Numbered from the stretch's first letter, positions 48,047-61,332 are shown. The stretch: DNA of 64,000 bases from Litsea cubeba (GCA_012931725.1 CM022948.1:93454215-93518214), one strand, 5' to 3'. Numbers and translations are program-made. The notes: generated by a model not told the origin, from the sequence alone.

Positions 48047-50996
48047 TGTCGCGACCTCGGACCGAGTTAGGGAATCCAAATCCGGGATCGGGACCTGATG
48101 ATGCCGCGCCACGTGCATCTCTTTGGCTAATTCGCACACGGAATTAAGAAAACATTTATCCGTGCACGTGATTTCCCACAGGGTTCCGCGGTGAGGATTA
48201 TCTTTACACAACATCTCACATAAAAATATATCAAACACGTATTTAAGAATGCGGAAGCGTGTAGCAAATCATATTAATGCTATTCCATTCCATAATTAAG
48301 ATCGATTCACAATTGACACGACAAGATATCAGAATGAGCAATGATCATAAGCATATTTCCCAAAAGTAAAGTTAGTTGTATATACAAAAGATCAGTTGAT
48401 TAATTTCCCCAAAATAATGGTCAACAAAGACCATACAACCAATAAAACCCAAAAGATGATATCACAATTCCCAAAATGTGTCGTTCTCAACGCTAGGCCG
48501 AATGTTTACATGACATCGTCAGCTTGCCACTCGATTACGCGCTGCGGTTCACCGACCGCCTCCTTAGGCTCCTCCTCGATGGCAATAGGATCGGGACCTG
48601 AGTACCAAAATAAATGGATCAGACACGACGGTCTGGCAGGTGGGTGAAAAGATATAGCAATAAACAAAACAATGATACTTTGCAAAAGTGTAGAAAATCT
48701 ATGTATAAATAATGAATTTCATAAAAGATAATGCATCATTTATTAAATAACGACATGAACGATATAAAACAATAGAGGTACCAAGAATAAGGAACTGTCA
48801 AGATGGCAACCACACAAAGCTAAATCCTCTCTCACTAAAGTGAAGAGAGCACATACCCTACGGGATCATTGACCTCAGTCACACAAGGTGAGGAGGAGCA
48901 ACGATAAGATACTATAATATACATATATATATACTCTGCGGGACCACGGTAGCGAACCGGGTAAAAACTCTGCGGGTTCCAGACTGCAGCTGACTATCGG
49001 GAGGGGAAGGATCTCCAAGTCGGTGGATCAAACCGACAAGGTTGTCCAAGCTCAGTGGTGCCGACTCATAGGTCCAATACGAGAAATCAAATCAAATGCA
49101 TAGTAAAGGAACGGGGTGCCAATAGGCACAAATACATATTCACATCAGGTTGACACATACAGGTTAGCAAAAGCTAAACACATCACTTCTAATATTCTCG
49201 GGACAGTCTAGTCATATCACATGGGTTTCTAATTCCAAATAAGAGTTTGGTTGAAAATCGAATAAGAATGGTTTCTCATATATTTTCGGGCTAGACAATG
49301 AAGTTCCCAGAATTGAGTCCATGTGAATAGGGTCCCGTATGTCGGTCATGATATAAATTGGTACTCTTTAGGAATTAGAGACATTCCGAGTCCTTATGCA
49401 CATTGACCAACCTAGAAAATCCTCACCGAATCTCCAAGATGAGGTTTCTCCTCCCTCCGGACTTCATACAACGCCTTACAAGTCCTTACATAGCATTGGG
49501 GCTCCAAACAATACCTCCCCACTACATTACATCACAAGTTACCCAAATCTTTTCATGGGCTTCTATGCATCATTACAGGTCCAATGGCTTCAAATAAGAA
49601 GAGAAGGGATAGAGCTGAATTGGACTTGAATATGGGCTTGAAGTGAGTCTGGAGAATGGTCCAACAATCCCCTTTTTGCAGCTCTTCTCATTTTAGGTCC
49701 GATCGATCGGTCCTGAAATGCTCTCAGTTATTCATAGTTTGATCGATCGGACCTGAAATGCCCACAGTCTGATTGATCGGACGTGGCAAATCTCAGCCTA
49801 TTTGGTTGGATTCTTCTTTTGTCCAATCCCTATCCATTTCCTTTCTTTCCCCTTCTTCCAAAAAAATCTCCATGAGTATTTGGGCCCTTTCTTGACCTCC
49901 TCAACTCATCAAATCATCATTCAATAATCATTAGAATCAAACTATTAAACATGTTAAACCATTAAAACTATCAATGAAGATAAATCAAAGTTTTTCGTAA
50001 AACATGATAAACACATAAGATTCATCCACTTGCCTTAGGTCCAATGCTAAGAAAAATCAAACCACTAACACCTCTCCAACCCAAGACACCAAATATACAC
50101 AAAACCCCCAAATCCAAACCCTAAAACCATCAAAACCAAACAATAGAAAATGACAACTTGCAATAGCCAAGATTAAGTCTCTCTAGGGCTAGGAGAGTAA
50201 GAATCTAGAAGATTGGAAGGATCACTTACCTCAAGGTGACAAATAGGTAGAGAGAGCTCACAAGAAGCTCCAATGGTGAGGCTTGTCTTCACAAATGGTA
50301 CCAATAAAAAGCTCTTGAGGTGAGGAAGATCATCATGGAGTCAATTTCTTGATTAGGAAGAGCTCTTGAGGTGATTCATGAGGAAGGAAGCAAGAGGGAC
50401 AAGGGAAAAACCCTTAGGGCTGGGACTTCCTCTTCTTCTAGGGTTTTAGCAAGGAAGGGGAGAATGAACTGAAGAGCTCTCTCTATATAGCAAGTGGGGA
50501 TGGGGCCCACAATTTAAAAGACTTTTCAGGCTAAAAATATGGCTTTCGGGGCTTCAAACGGATTCGATGAAGAAGACAAAGTTGATCGGAGAAATTTATA
50601 ATTTCCAAAAAGTATATATTTTACACGTTTTGGTGACATTGAAATTGGTGTCCAAATTTTGGGTAAAAAGACCATTTTGCCCTCGAATTGCGAAAAGTCG
50701 GATTTAGGGCTCTCGAATGGGAACGATGTCAACATGAAAGTTGTAGGGATTAACAAGATAAGTCAAATGGGGTTAAAAACATAATTTTTGAAAATCATTG
50801 ATAAACCCCAAATCTCACACAATTTGTAGCAAGAACCCCCAAAGGGTCCCACAAGTAAAAAGGCTCTCCAAATTCCCCAAATCTATTATAAAAACTATTC
50901 TAATTCCAAACTTAACCAAAACCCGCTAAACACACTTAAAGCTAACGCACAACTTAATTAACTCTAATCGAGGTCTCTGGGGTTGGGGGTCTTACA
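48047..50996. mobile_element. Large solo-LTR-like element (2.95 kb)
   Basis: The termini are TGTCGCGACC...GGGTCTTACA (TG...CA), flanked by a perfect 5-bp repeat gcaac at 48042-48046 and 50997-51001, the signature of LTR-retrotransposon integration. No gag-pol coding is present, and no internal LTR pair was noticed. The interior has gatcgatcgg motifs (49695-49790) and a TATA-like ctatatag near 50485. It is best read as a solo LTR of a long-LTR family or a non-coding LTR derivative. Confidence 0.75.
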
Positions 50997-51059
50997 GCAA
51001 CCATATCTGAGCACAAAATTGGAAAAAAGCACAAGAAGGATGCCAAACGAGACCTAAGG

Positions 51060-51720
51060 TGCGAGAGTCAGAGACCGTTCAAGTAAAATACTATCACTTT
51101 GATATGTCCTTCGATTTCACTTCAATAAGAGTGGGTGATGATTGAACACGTGATTGAAAACAGTGATGTTTCCGTGGTGCGCTCAACCAAATAGTGGGGC
51201 CCGCCTCTATTGAACTAAAATCTAAGGATATATTAATAGATGCAATGAAATTCATTATAAATGGAATGAGTTATCATTATATGGGCCCAACAATAGAGTT
51301 TTTGAGACTTGTTACATGTTCCGTGTAATTGTTGCAATGGAGGATCCGTACTTGACTCAAGGTGGTGTGCCTAGGTTCAAGGCTGAGTAGTTCGAATCCC
51401 CTGTTTCGTTGAAGCAGGGAAATACCAGAAAAAAGAGAAAAGTTAGAAAAATAAGAGATTTTATACGGCTGGCGTATATTGATAGAATGAACTATATCTC
51501 TCTATTTCAATGAAACAGAAGATCCAGACAAAAGGAGGAGTTTCCCCTTGTTATTGTTTTAATATAAAACATGATGAATTTGGTACCAACTGACGTAACT
51601 TGGGTGGGCTTCGTTTTTCGTAGGTGCACACAAGACGTTTCTCAGTTCAGCTGTCTTAAAGAAAAAAAAAAAAAACAAATACATGGTTGCATTTTCATTT
51701 GAGACAAATGACATGTGGAT
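51060..51720. repeat. Intergenic block shared with 39180-39700
   Basis: A diverged copy of the sequence that lies 3' of PCBER copy B; no reductase exon was found next to it here. See the partner block. Confidence 0.7.
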
Positions 51721-51773
51721 GCAAGGATTTTTAGTAGGTTTCATCGGTTCCATCTATCGATATATGCCTAGTG

Positions 51774-51949
51774 TGGACAAACCCCGAGGGGTAACTTAGT
51801 TGGCCTAGGACCACGGTTTACACCCAAAGGTTGTGGGTTCGAAACTGCACTACCACACTGGCGCCATATGAAAATTTTATCCGGCTCTCTCCTGGGCCCG
51901 TGGGGATTATTCTGGCCCAAAGGGCTAGAAACACTGCGTTATAAAAAAA
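51774..51949 (+). mobile_element. SINE with 14-bp target-site duplication
   Basis: Flanks atatatgcctagtg occur at 51760-51773 and 51950-51963. Internal A-box-like taacttagttgg (51793-51804) and B-box ggttcgaaact (51837-51847), 33 nt apart, and an A-rich 3' end (ataaaaaaaa) define a tRNA-derived SINE of about 176 bp. Perfect flanks indicate recent insertion. Confidence 0.88.
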
Positions 51950-51963
51950 ATATATGCCTAGTG

Positions 51964-52920
51964 AGGATTACAACCATAAAAAAAATCAGCTTCAACGTAT
52001 AATTGAATACTGATCAATTTTGAGACTTGTAATTCTAAAAGTGGTTAAAAAGAAAGAAATGATGGGAAATATAACCTTCCTTTAATCCTTTCAATGGAAA
52101 ATGAATTGAAGGGAGATGAAAAGCAAATACCCAGTAATGACCCTAGTAATTGTCATCCTAAGAAAGTTGAGGCCTCTTCTATAAATCCACTTTATTTCCT
52201 TCATCCATCATCTCTTTTAATGATCCTTTCTTGAACTAATTTGGCCATAAATTCTTGTGTATTGAGTTCCACGCAAACAAGTGGCCCCTTAGTTAATGCT
52301 TACCAAAGCGATTGAACCAATGATCAGAACAAAAGAAAATGAAAACTTTTCGCGGTTTAAAATGATTGTTTCTAATGAGATAGATAGAACTTAGAATTGT
52401 TCAATGAGACTAATTTATGATAAAACAATAATCCATCCTTCTTAATAATCTGGTAGATCCAATCCTCCCCACTAAAATGCCTCATGTCTTGGATGGTCAT
52501 TCATCTTCCACATGAGAATTTTTACAAAAAATAAAAAATCTTCTACAAGAAAATGAAACCTTGATCCAGCTAGGATATCTATTTTAACATGCTATTAGGA
52601 GCATGCCAATTGGAGAATAGGGTATGTCTTAGAGGCATTATGGATGTATGGAGGATGAATTATTATTATTTTTGTTTTTTTTTTCTCGAAATGATGACTT
52701 TTCATTTGTCATTCAACACCACGGCTTACAAAATACATAATTACACCAAACTTTGTTAAAAGATTAAGATACTATTTAGGCATGAAAGAATACTAAAGTC
52801 GCTTCTTTTCCCAAGAAACTACTAATAGAAAAATACTTTTTACCTAATTTTCTCTTCTTGAATCATTGCCCTGTCAATATTTTATGTAGTTGCTTTTGAA
52901 AGAAATCTATTGTAGGTGTC
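51964..52920. other. AT-rich intergenic DNA
   Basis: No gene or clear repeat recognised. Confidence 0.45.
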
Positions 52921-54633
52921 TTCGAAGGGGAGTTATATTGGCACCACAAAAGTGTCTCTCTACACCGCAATTATTTTTATTTTTTTTCATTTCCTAAACT
53001 ACCCCTCCCCCTCCTCCCTTTCCCTCTTCCTCTCCCCCACCCCACCCGTCGCCGGCGGGGAGGGATCCCCGGCCGGCCAGCCGGCGGCCTCCCTCCCCCC
53101 TCCTCTATTTTCTCTCCCTCTCCCTCTTTCTTCCTCCCTCCCCCTCCTCTATTTTCTCTCCTTCTCTCCCTTCCTCTTCTTCTCTGTCCTCCCCCTCCCA
53201 GCCTCCGACGGGGAGGGAGATTGCTCCCTGCCGCCCTATCTCCCTCCCCGTTGGCGGCTGGGAGGGGGAGGGAGAGAAAAAGGGGAGGGGAGGGGAGGGG
53301 AGGGGAGAAGAGGAAGGGAGAGAGGGAGAGAATATAGAGGAGGGGGGAGGGAGGAAGAAAGAGGAAGAGGGGGAGAAAATAGAGGATGGGGGAGGGAGGC
53401 CGCCAGAGACGGGGTGGGGAAGAGGAAGAGGAAAAGGGAGGAGGGGTAGTTTAGGAAATAATTTTTTTTCTTTACACTATGGAGAGATATTTTTGTGGAG
53501 TCCTGCTATTTGAACACAGGTTTTTTCTTTTCCCACACACACACTTTTTTAAAAAAAAAAAAAAATATGAAATGACCTCTTTGCCCACCCTCTTCCTTTC
53601 TATTTCCCCACCTCCCCCTTTCACCTCCAGCTCCGGCCAGCACCGGCGCCGGCGCCGGCCGAACTCTTCCCCTTCTCTCTCTCCCTCTCCTCCCTCCCTC
53701 TCCCTTTCCCTCCCCACTGTTTTCTCCCTCTCCCTCCCCCACTGTTTTCTCTCTTTCCTCCTCCCTTTCCCTCCCCCCACCTCCCCCTTTCACCTCCGGA
53801 TCCGGCCAGCACCGGCGCTGGCGCCGGCCGAACTCCCCCTCTTCTCTCTCCCTCTCCCTCTCCCTTTCTCTCCCCACTGTTTTCTCCCTCTCCCTCCCCC
53901 ACTGTTTTCTCCCTCTCCCTTTCTCTCCCCACTGTTTTCTCCCTCTCCCACCCTCTCCCTCCCCCACTGTTCTCTCCCCCTTCTCCCGGTCTCTCCCTCC
54001 CTCTCCTTCTTTCTCTCCCTTCTCCCCGCCTCTCCCTCTCCCTTCCTTTCCCCCGTCGGCAGCAGCAGATCGGCAACAGATCGGCATCTGCTGCTGCCGA
54101 CGGGGGAAAGGAAGGGAGAGGGAGAGGCGGGGAGAAGGGAGAGAAAGAAGGAGAGGGAGGGAGAGACCGGGAGAAGGGGGAGAGAACAGTGGGGGAGGGA
54201 GAGGGAGAAAACAGTGGGGAGAGAAAGGGAGAGGGAGAGGGAGAGGGAGAGAGAAGAGGGGGAGTTCGGCCGGCGCCGGCGCCGGTGCTGGCCGGATCCG
54301 GAGGTGAAAGGGGGAGGTGGGGGGAGGGAAAGGGAGGAGGAAAGAGAGAAAACAGTGGGGGAGGGAGAGGGAGAAAACAGTGGGGAGGGAAAGGGAGAGG
54401 GAGGGAGGAGAGGGAGAGAGAGAAGGGGAAGAGTTCGGCCGGCGCCGGCGCCGGTGCTGGCCGGAGCTGGAGGTGAAAGGGGGAGGTGGGGAAATAGAAA
54501 GGAAGAGGGTGGGCAAAGAGGTCATTTCATATATATATATTTTTTTAAAAAGTGTGTGTGTGGGAAAAGATAAAACATGTGTGCCAATAGCAGGACTCAT
54601 TTTTGTGGTGCCAATAGAGCCCCCATCTTCGAA
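52921..54633. mobile_element. Composite foldback element: two adjacent large CT/GA palindromes
   Basis: The outer ends share ttcgaa (52921-52926, 54628-54633) and tattggcaccacaaaa (52936-52951), with its reverse complement at 54601-54616. Inside, palindrome 1 (about 52944-53503, centre near 53229) and palindrome 2 (about 53493-54611, centre near 54078) each have arms of about 270 and 520-580 bp. Left arms are nearly pure CT with GC-rich islands (ccggcgccggcgccgg), right arms are GA. Palindrome 2 arms contain two tandem diverged units of about 180 bp. Long open frames on both strands are by-products of the low-complexity arms. Confidence 0.8.
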
Positions 54634-54810
54634 TTATAATGCATTAGGACTTTACTAAAGCACAACACCCCATTGTAAGCAAAAGAAAAAAAAAGTACAA
54701 CACCCCGAGTATAGTCCACCTTTCCAAAATTAATTGACTCAAAAACTTTAACCTCTTTTATTAACTTTTGTCCGATCTTCAAGCCACAATGATGCCTATA
54801 ATTAATTTAT

Positions 54811-55005
54811 CAACAAATTTCAAAGAGAATGAACTCCACTCAATTTTCTTAGCAAAATGGGAAAAGTGGATGGAGGTTTTTTTTTTTGGACGGTAAAAAG
54901 TGAGGGCCCAACAAATTTCAAAGAGAATGAACTCCACTCAATTTTCTTAGCAAAATGGGAAAAGTGGATGGAGGTTTTTTTTTTTTTACGGTAAAAAGTG
55001 AGGGC
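54811..55005 (+). repeat. Tandem duplication, period 98 bp
   Basis: The unit begins caacaaatttcaaagag at 54811 and 54909 and ends before gtgagggccc. The copies are almost identical apart from a T-run. Confidence 0.9.
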
Positions 55006-57320
55006 CCGGATATTTAGGCAGTTGGTTTTGGATATGAATGTGAGGGCGTCCAGCCTTACTCTCATAGTATCATAAGAGTTACTCAAAGCATCTCCTATAT
55101 ATATATATATATATATATATTTATAATGACAAGTCTGAAATTAAGTTAAGTAAAATAAAAGTTGCTGCTTGTACAAAGGGGAGATCTGAGCATTTGAACG
55201 ATTTGCATTTTTAAAAAGTGGGACCTGTTCATTAGTGGATAGTTGCCGCTCTAGTATAGAAATTTATCAACAAATTCCAAAATATGGTTTTAGGAGCCAA
55301 TGAAATGTCTACAATTGTTTAGGTAGACAGAAACCTTGCCAATCCTGCATTTTTTCATTCATTCATTGTTTTTTTTTTTTTGGTACTGGCTTTGATTTTG
55401 TGAATCCTTGTCTATTTTCTCATTCTATGTTGACCTATTTTCTTTGGGGTCTATTTATTTGCATAGAATGCATGATAATTTAAAGTCAAATGAGCTCTAC
55501 TGAGAAATTACTAAATCCAACTTGAATCCGATGTGGAAACCGAAACCCGACTAAGCTGACCCAAATTGCAAAATCCCTATCCAAGTGCAGTTTTTGTCAA
55601 GTCAGGTTGGCCAATTTGATACCGGAATTTCTTGATTCGGTTTACTGATTAAAGGTTATAAAATTTAGAAGATGCATCTACTTTAATATTACTATAGGAA
55701 TATTAATAAAAATAAAGAATACACAAAAAACTGTACAAAACTAGTAAAGATTTAATGATGGATTAGATTGATTACACCCAACAAAAACTATTTTAAAATA
55801 TTATTTATTTATTTTATCATTCATATACCATTGGGGTGAATTAAATTGTACAGTTAATTACCCTTCCTGCTCCCTGAGTGTGGATTTTAAACCTGCGTTG
55901 TCCCAAAAGTAGGACCCGCCTCTATCAAAGGCCACCTAAATTTCCACAATCGGCATCTCCAACTAACAGAAAACTAGAAAACTGCATCAGACCTCGGTTG
56001 GTAAGAGTAGGTCCTTAACCCTTTGGTAACTTTGAAGTAAAGTCAAGTCAAGTCAAGTTAAACATCACATCAAAAGCATTTTTTTATCAAAATTCTCCTT
56101 ATCTTTTTCATAGAAAAGTAAAAAGCAACTACATTTATTAACTAAAAAACAAAAGAACTTCATTTCTCCATACAAAAAGTCAAAAATATTTTATTTTAAA
56201 TAATTAAAAATAAAATACCATCATAACTCACTTATATATATTTTTTTTATTTCAGTTCACTCCACTATATTTTAAAAGAAAAATGCCAGACGGGCATGCA
56301 CCAAAACCTGCACCAGACCGAGGTTGGTAAGAGCAGGGCCACTCTTTCTGGAAGCCATCACAACGACAAAATAATCCAGTATAAAGCTTCCAGGGAGGAA
56401 TTTTTTTTATTTTTGTTGTTGTGTCGTGGCCCACTCACTCCATTATTCATCATTGTTCGAAATAGAGCATCTTACAAAAAGGCCCCAAATTCGTCCCGTA
56501 CTTTGTATTTTTGCTAAAACCTTCCGGATCTGATAATGAATAATTATTGTGCTACCTTTTTTCAAATTTAGTAATCTCTCTCTCACTCAACTCAAGTTAG
56601 TACGTGCCTAGATCCATGATGATCAAAGGAGGCATCGCGATAAAAATGCTTATGATTAAAAAAAAACATGTGTTATCAAAACCGATCTAATGATCTTAGT
56701 TTAGTTTTGGGTCGCCAAAGGTTTCTTGGTTATACATTATGCAGGCTTCTTGCGGTGATAAAATCTAATGGCGAATAATATCCAAATAGTGTGAAAAGAG
56801 ATTAGATATTAGAATGGGTTTGATTGATTAAAGGTTGGCCCTTCACATGAAAGCCCAAAGAAAGAATTAATGAGGAAAGGGCATTTTGAAAAAAAGATCA
56901 TTTGACTTTTCTTTGGGGGAAATTGGTCAAAAATAAAAAGAATTGCAGACATCAATTACTTTTTGCATAATTTGATTGTTAGTGAAGGGATTTTTTTTAA
57001 TAATTAAATAGCGAGGTACCTCCCTTACATAAAAACTAATAAGTATTAATCATTGGTTGTTGCGTTGACGGTGCCTATTGAGTTGAGTGCTTGTGTGGGT
57101 GTGTGAATATTTACCTGAGATAACTTAATTAATATCTTTGCTTTTGTTCCCTCCTCCCCCTTGGATATGTAATTATGTATACATCTAGGTAGGCCCATTC
57201 CAATTGTGGGTTTTGCTTTTAAAGGGAGAACCCAAGTTCCTTTTAGCATTCTCTTGCTTTTCAAAATAAGACTTGAAATATATATATGGATTTTGAATAT
57301 CTTGCATCTTAAAATAAGTC
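55006..57320. other. Intergenic DNA, no gene identified
   Basis: AT-rich. It holds an (AT)n tract at about 55097-55120 and an aagtc pentamer run near 56040. No coding or RNA gene is supported. Confidence 0.45.
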
Positions 57321-57323
57321 ATG

Positions 57324-57519
57324 TGGCAAAGTTTGTATGGCATCTCATCCTTCCAAAAATTAAAGGATTTGGAAATAACTATCAAGAAAAGGTCAAATTC
57401 ATTGCTGTTTTCGTGTGTCCTTGGCAAAGTTTGTATGGCATCTCATCCTTCCAAAAATTAAAGGATTTGGAAATAACTATCAAGAAAAGGTCAAATTCAT
57501 TGCTGTTTTCGTGTGTCCT
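57324..57519 (+). repeat. Tandem duplication, period 98 bp
   Basis: The unit beginning tggcaaagtttgtatgg at 57324 is repeated exactly from 57422. It accounts for the internally repeated reading frame here. Confidence 0.92.
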
Positions 57520-58574
57520 TCTATTAAATTCCTTTTGCTTTATTGGAAAGTCTATTAAATTCTTTATCACATCCATTGGATTTTTCCCCTTTCTAAGTTT
57601 AGATTACTTGATGTGAAAGATCTCTTTATGTCTAATAAGCCAGTGCCCTCCAAAACTCAAACTCCCGCACGTAACCTATTTTGTGAGCCAGGAGTTGTAG
57701 AATATAGAGTTTTTATACGAGTGACATACAATCATAGGCGGGGCGGACCTATATGTAACTATGCGGGTGTGACCGCACCCTAGAGGTTGGATATAATTTT
57801 TAAATTATATTATAAATTATTTTATTTTATTATTTGACTTTTTAACTTGACTATTGCCCGCACCACTTAAATAAAAATCTTGAATCCTCCGGGCATGGTT
57901 TATATGGACTAAGAAAGCAATAAAATTTGAAACATAATAGTGAAAAATAGAGGTGATGTTTTAAAAGAAGAGCGTAGAATAGGACTATATATCCACTATT
58001 TGTGCTACTTGGTGCTAGGGATATAAATGGGTCCTTGATTTTTCCAAATACTCAAAGGTTCCGACCCATTAAAAATAGGGTTTGGGTTCTTATTTAGGCT
58101 CCGATAAGTAAATGGGTCCGAGTCTGGTTCCACCTCATTCGGACCCGTGGACCCAAGATCTGACATATTACTTAAATTTTTGAAAATCTATTCTAAAAGT
58201 TATATTATTTTAATATCATTATCTACTTAGAGTCATATCCGCATCTAAATCCGTCCTACATACGGTTCCAGTTCTAGAGGGAAAAAATCGGTTTCGAAAT
58301 GGTTCTGAATCCGAATCCGAATCCGATTCCACCTGTTTTCTTTAACAATTTTGGTTCCAGTTCCGGATGCACCGTGGGCCGGGACATTACAACACGAATT
58401 CATCCGGTGCTTTCATCTTCAAAGTTGTTTAGATACATGTCGGTCAACCAGCACATGGAGATGGATAGATTTCAACTTGGAGTCATTGCAATATCAATCC
58501 CATCAGGTGATATTATCAGCCAAATATTTTTTTGGCCGCTACCATTTTTTCTTTTGTTGGGAGAGGGTAAAGCT
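57520..58574. other. Intergenic DNA with decayed repeat ends
   Basis: Around 57735-57900 an 'aggcggggcgg' start and 'cccgcaccactt' resemble ends of degraded hAT-type repeats. 58015-58340 is rich in ggttccgaccc / ccgaatccgaatcc motifs. No gene is recognised. Confidence 0.35.
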
Positions 58575-59420
58575 AAAAGGTATCAAAATGTCATATAATG
58601 AATTTGGAAGAAATGCCGTCCAGATTCTCAAAGTAGGTGCAAGATTTTTTGTCAATAATGAATTTGGCCGACATGTCGTCTAGATTCTCAAAGGAGGTGC
58701 AAGATTTGTGTAGATCGGAAAGCGTCCTCATTCTTTCATTTCGCTTTCCAATGATAAATTGATAATGCTGCCCAAGCCATTGCTACTTAATTAACCTGGA
58801 AAACAAGGCTAATTTTGTGTTGAGTGCCACCCGTTTCACACTATTAATTCCTCAAAATCCGGCCATCAGCTGTTTTTTTTTTTTTTTTACCTAATCTAAG
58901 TTTTACTTGTAGGTGAATTGAACTTACAAACATTTATGGTAAATAAAATAAATTCTTTAAATAGTTAAATCAATGACTAAGATGATCTTATAAGACTGAT
59001 TTTTTTATTATAATCATCCCTAAAGAGACCTTTCTATTCATCCCATTGTAATTGATAGGAATGCATCATGCGTGGCTCACGAGTTGCACTGCATATTCAA
59101 ACCATTGGTAAGCTTGTAGGATGGTATTTTCAATAACAAAGTTTATTTGTATTATAAATCGATCGATTTAGTCTAAATTGAGTGAAATTTGAAAATGACG
59201 CATATGAAATAGAAGCATTTATTCTTTAAACTGTTGAATATATAAGAGAATAAAAAAAATGAACAAAATAAAAGAAAAAGGTTTCTTCTTTAAATTAGAT
59301 GAGCAATTATTCGGAGAGTGAGAAATTTCTCATGAGTTCAAGCCTCTTACTTACATAATTCTACAGTGATTACAAGTCATTACCACTTTTGCCTAACCCT
59401 CTCTCCACAAATTCTTTGAA
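58575..59420. repeat. Segmental duplicate of 46445-47600 (MITE empty site)
   Basis: The partner of the block upstream of copy B. It retains the uninterrupted target at 58651-58665. It lies about 1.9 kb 3' of copy C. Confidence 0.85.
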
Positions 59421-61332
59421 ATGAATCCAAAGGTTACTCCCACTTGCAGTTTATTTGTAATATTAATTGATCACAAGCCTCTTTGTACATAATTTTATAG
59501 TGATCACAGCTTTTTGGAGAGATGATGCTTGAAATCTTGTACTTTTTGATGAGGCCCATCTTGTGAAGTTCAGCCCTGTGACAATGTGCTGGTACAGTGA
59601 TCAATGATCTTGGGTGGGGTAAAGATTTCATGTGTCACTGAGCTCAGTCTATCCTTACTAACACATTGCTGCCTAGTCATTTTTTTTTCTTCTCTGTCTT
59701 CTTCTTCTTCCTTCTCCATTTAGGAGGATGAAACGCCCATGTAGAGCTTGTTAGGCCACAGGTTTGTACAAATCATAATTTAATTCAAGCATTGGTCCCA
59801 CATCAGAACATGCCTGAGGACCTAACCATACTAAATTTTTTCTTGATAATTAGCTCTGCAGTCGTCCTCTCACCGAATGAAAAAAAACAGAGACAAATAT
59901 AAGATATCCATTACTGGGCAGAGACAGAGAGGCCACGATTGCTTAGCAAGTTACTTGTCATCATTTGATTCTCTGACTATGGAAAAGCTTCTCCCTTCTG
60001 TGGTTCTCCTTTTTGTTTGATGGCCTAAATCCAATAGATGGTGCCTTTGGTTGTAAGCATTCAAAGAAAGGCATCATACACACACCCCCTTCCAGCGCTT
60101 GGTAATCTTCATGAGTTTATTAGTATAACCCATTTAATCTGATTTCACACTAAGGGCAGAACTAATACATACTTTAATCTGGGAACAAACATTTAAATAT
60201 CAAGTTTTTATAAGCATTTGTTAATTCAAAGCTGTACTTCAATTCAACCACCTATTGACTGGATAGTGTGTGATGCAATCAAAAGTTGGCCCACTTGAAT
60301 GAAATTTCTCTCTCCAAAAAGAAAAGAAATGAATGCACCTTTCTCTTTCATTTAATCTGATTTCTTGGTGACAGGACAATGGCACGTCATGACATGGAAA
60401 GCGATCAATGTAGAGGGTGGTTGGATTAAAAAACCTATTTGTCCCTTGAGATTTAAGAGGCATTTAAATGAATGGTATGATAAAGACCCTAATCCCTATA
60501 TCATCATCCAACAACCTCGAAAGACTTTATATTATTGTTTAATGTGTTTTTGTTAGGAATGATATTGTTTTAGTTGAAACCACTCTTGATTCTATTGGGT
60601 TTGAGTCGGGATCAAATTTTTTTTTTATTATCAGTATTTAACATGGATTATACATAAAAACTTCAACCAACACATCAATTTTTCATTGGAAATTCCTCCA
60701 AACAAATATGCCCGCAAGCAGATGCCTATCTATTTCTTGTGAAAAGAGTCAATAGATCTAGAGGAGGTACTTGGCAATGGGGTTAATTCCTTTAAAAAGC
60801 AAACCGACACCTATTTTGTCCAAATCAATCTAGATTAAACCCTATTTCATGATTGATCTTTGTGAATGTCCCCCATTTCTTCTTCGTTTTCTCTAGTAAA
60901 TACTTAAGCACACACAGCCCCACCCCTATCAAGTTTCTTACCAACAGTGCTAAAGTGAGTGATTGATCTCTAATTATTACTTATGTGGAGGGTTGGTGCC
61001 TCATCACTAAGCAACCGGTAGATTAGCTTTTTAAATGGTGATGATCGTTCACAAATTTGACAAATATTTTACTCGTTAAAATTTAGGCTAGACCTTGCGA
61101 CAATATCATTGTGCAAAAATATTATCTGATTCTCAAACATTAGTAACATTTTGAAAATGTTGTAATGTTTACAAAAATTTCATGTTAAAAATCAAAATAA
61201 TACCAATTTTTCTTCAAGTAAATCATTATGTGGATGGTAGATCCCGTTGAAGGGATGGCTTCTAATCATCATACCATAATGAAGAGGCATTGAATAAAAG
61301 TCAAAATGTTTCATAACTAATGTAATCAATTA
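59421..61332. other. Intergenic DNA 3' of copy C
   Basis: No gene or structured repeat recognised. Confidence 0.45.

Noticed and set aside
52916..53449. 177-codon frame rich in Pro/Leu then Gly/Glu/Arg
   Set aside because: Reads through the first CT/GA palindrome; composition explains the absence of stops.
53479..54600. Long open frames (364 codons) on both strands
   Set aside because: They are near mirror copies of each other, made of Ser/Pro/Leu or Arg/Glu/Gly runs forced by CT/GA-rich palindromic arms. There is no conserved domain.
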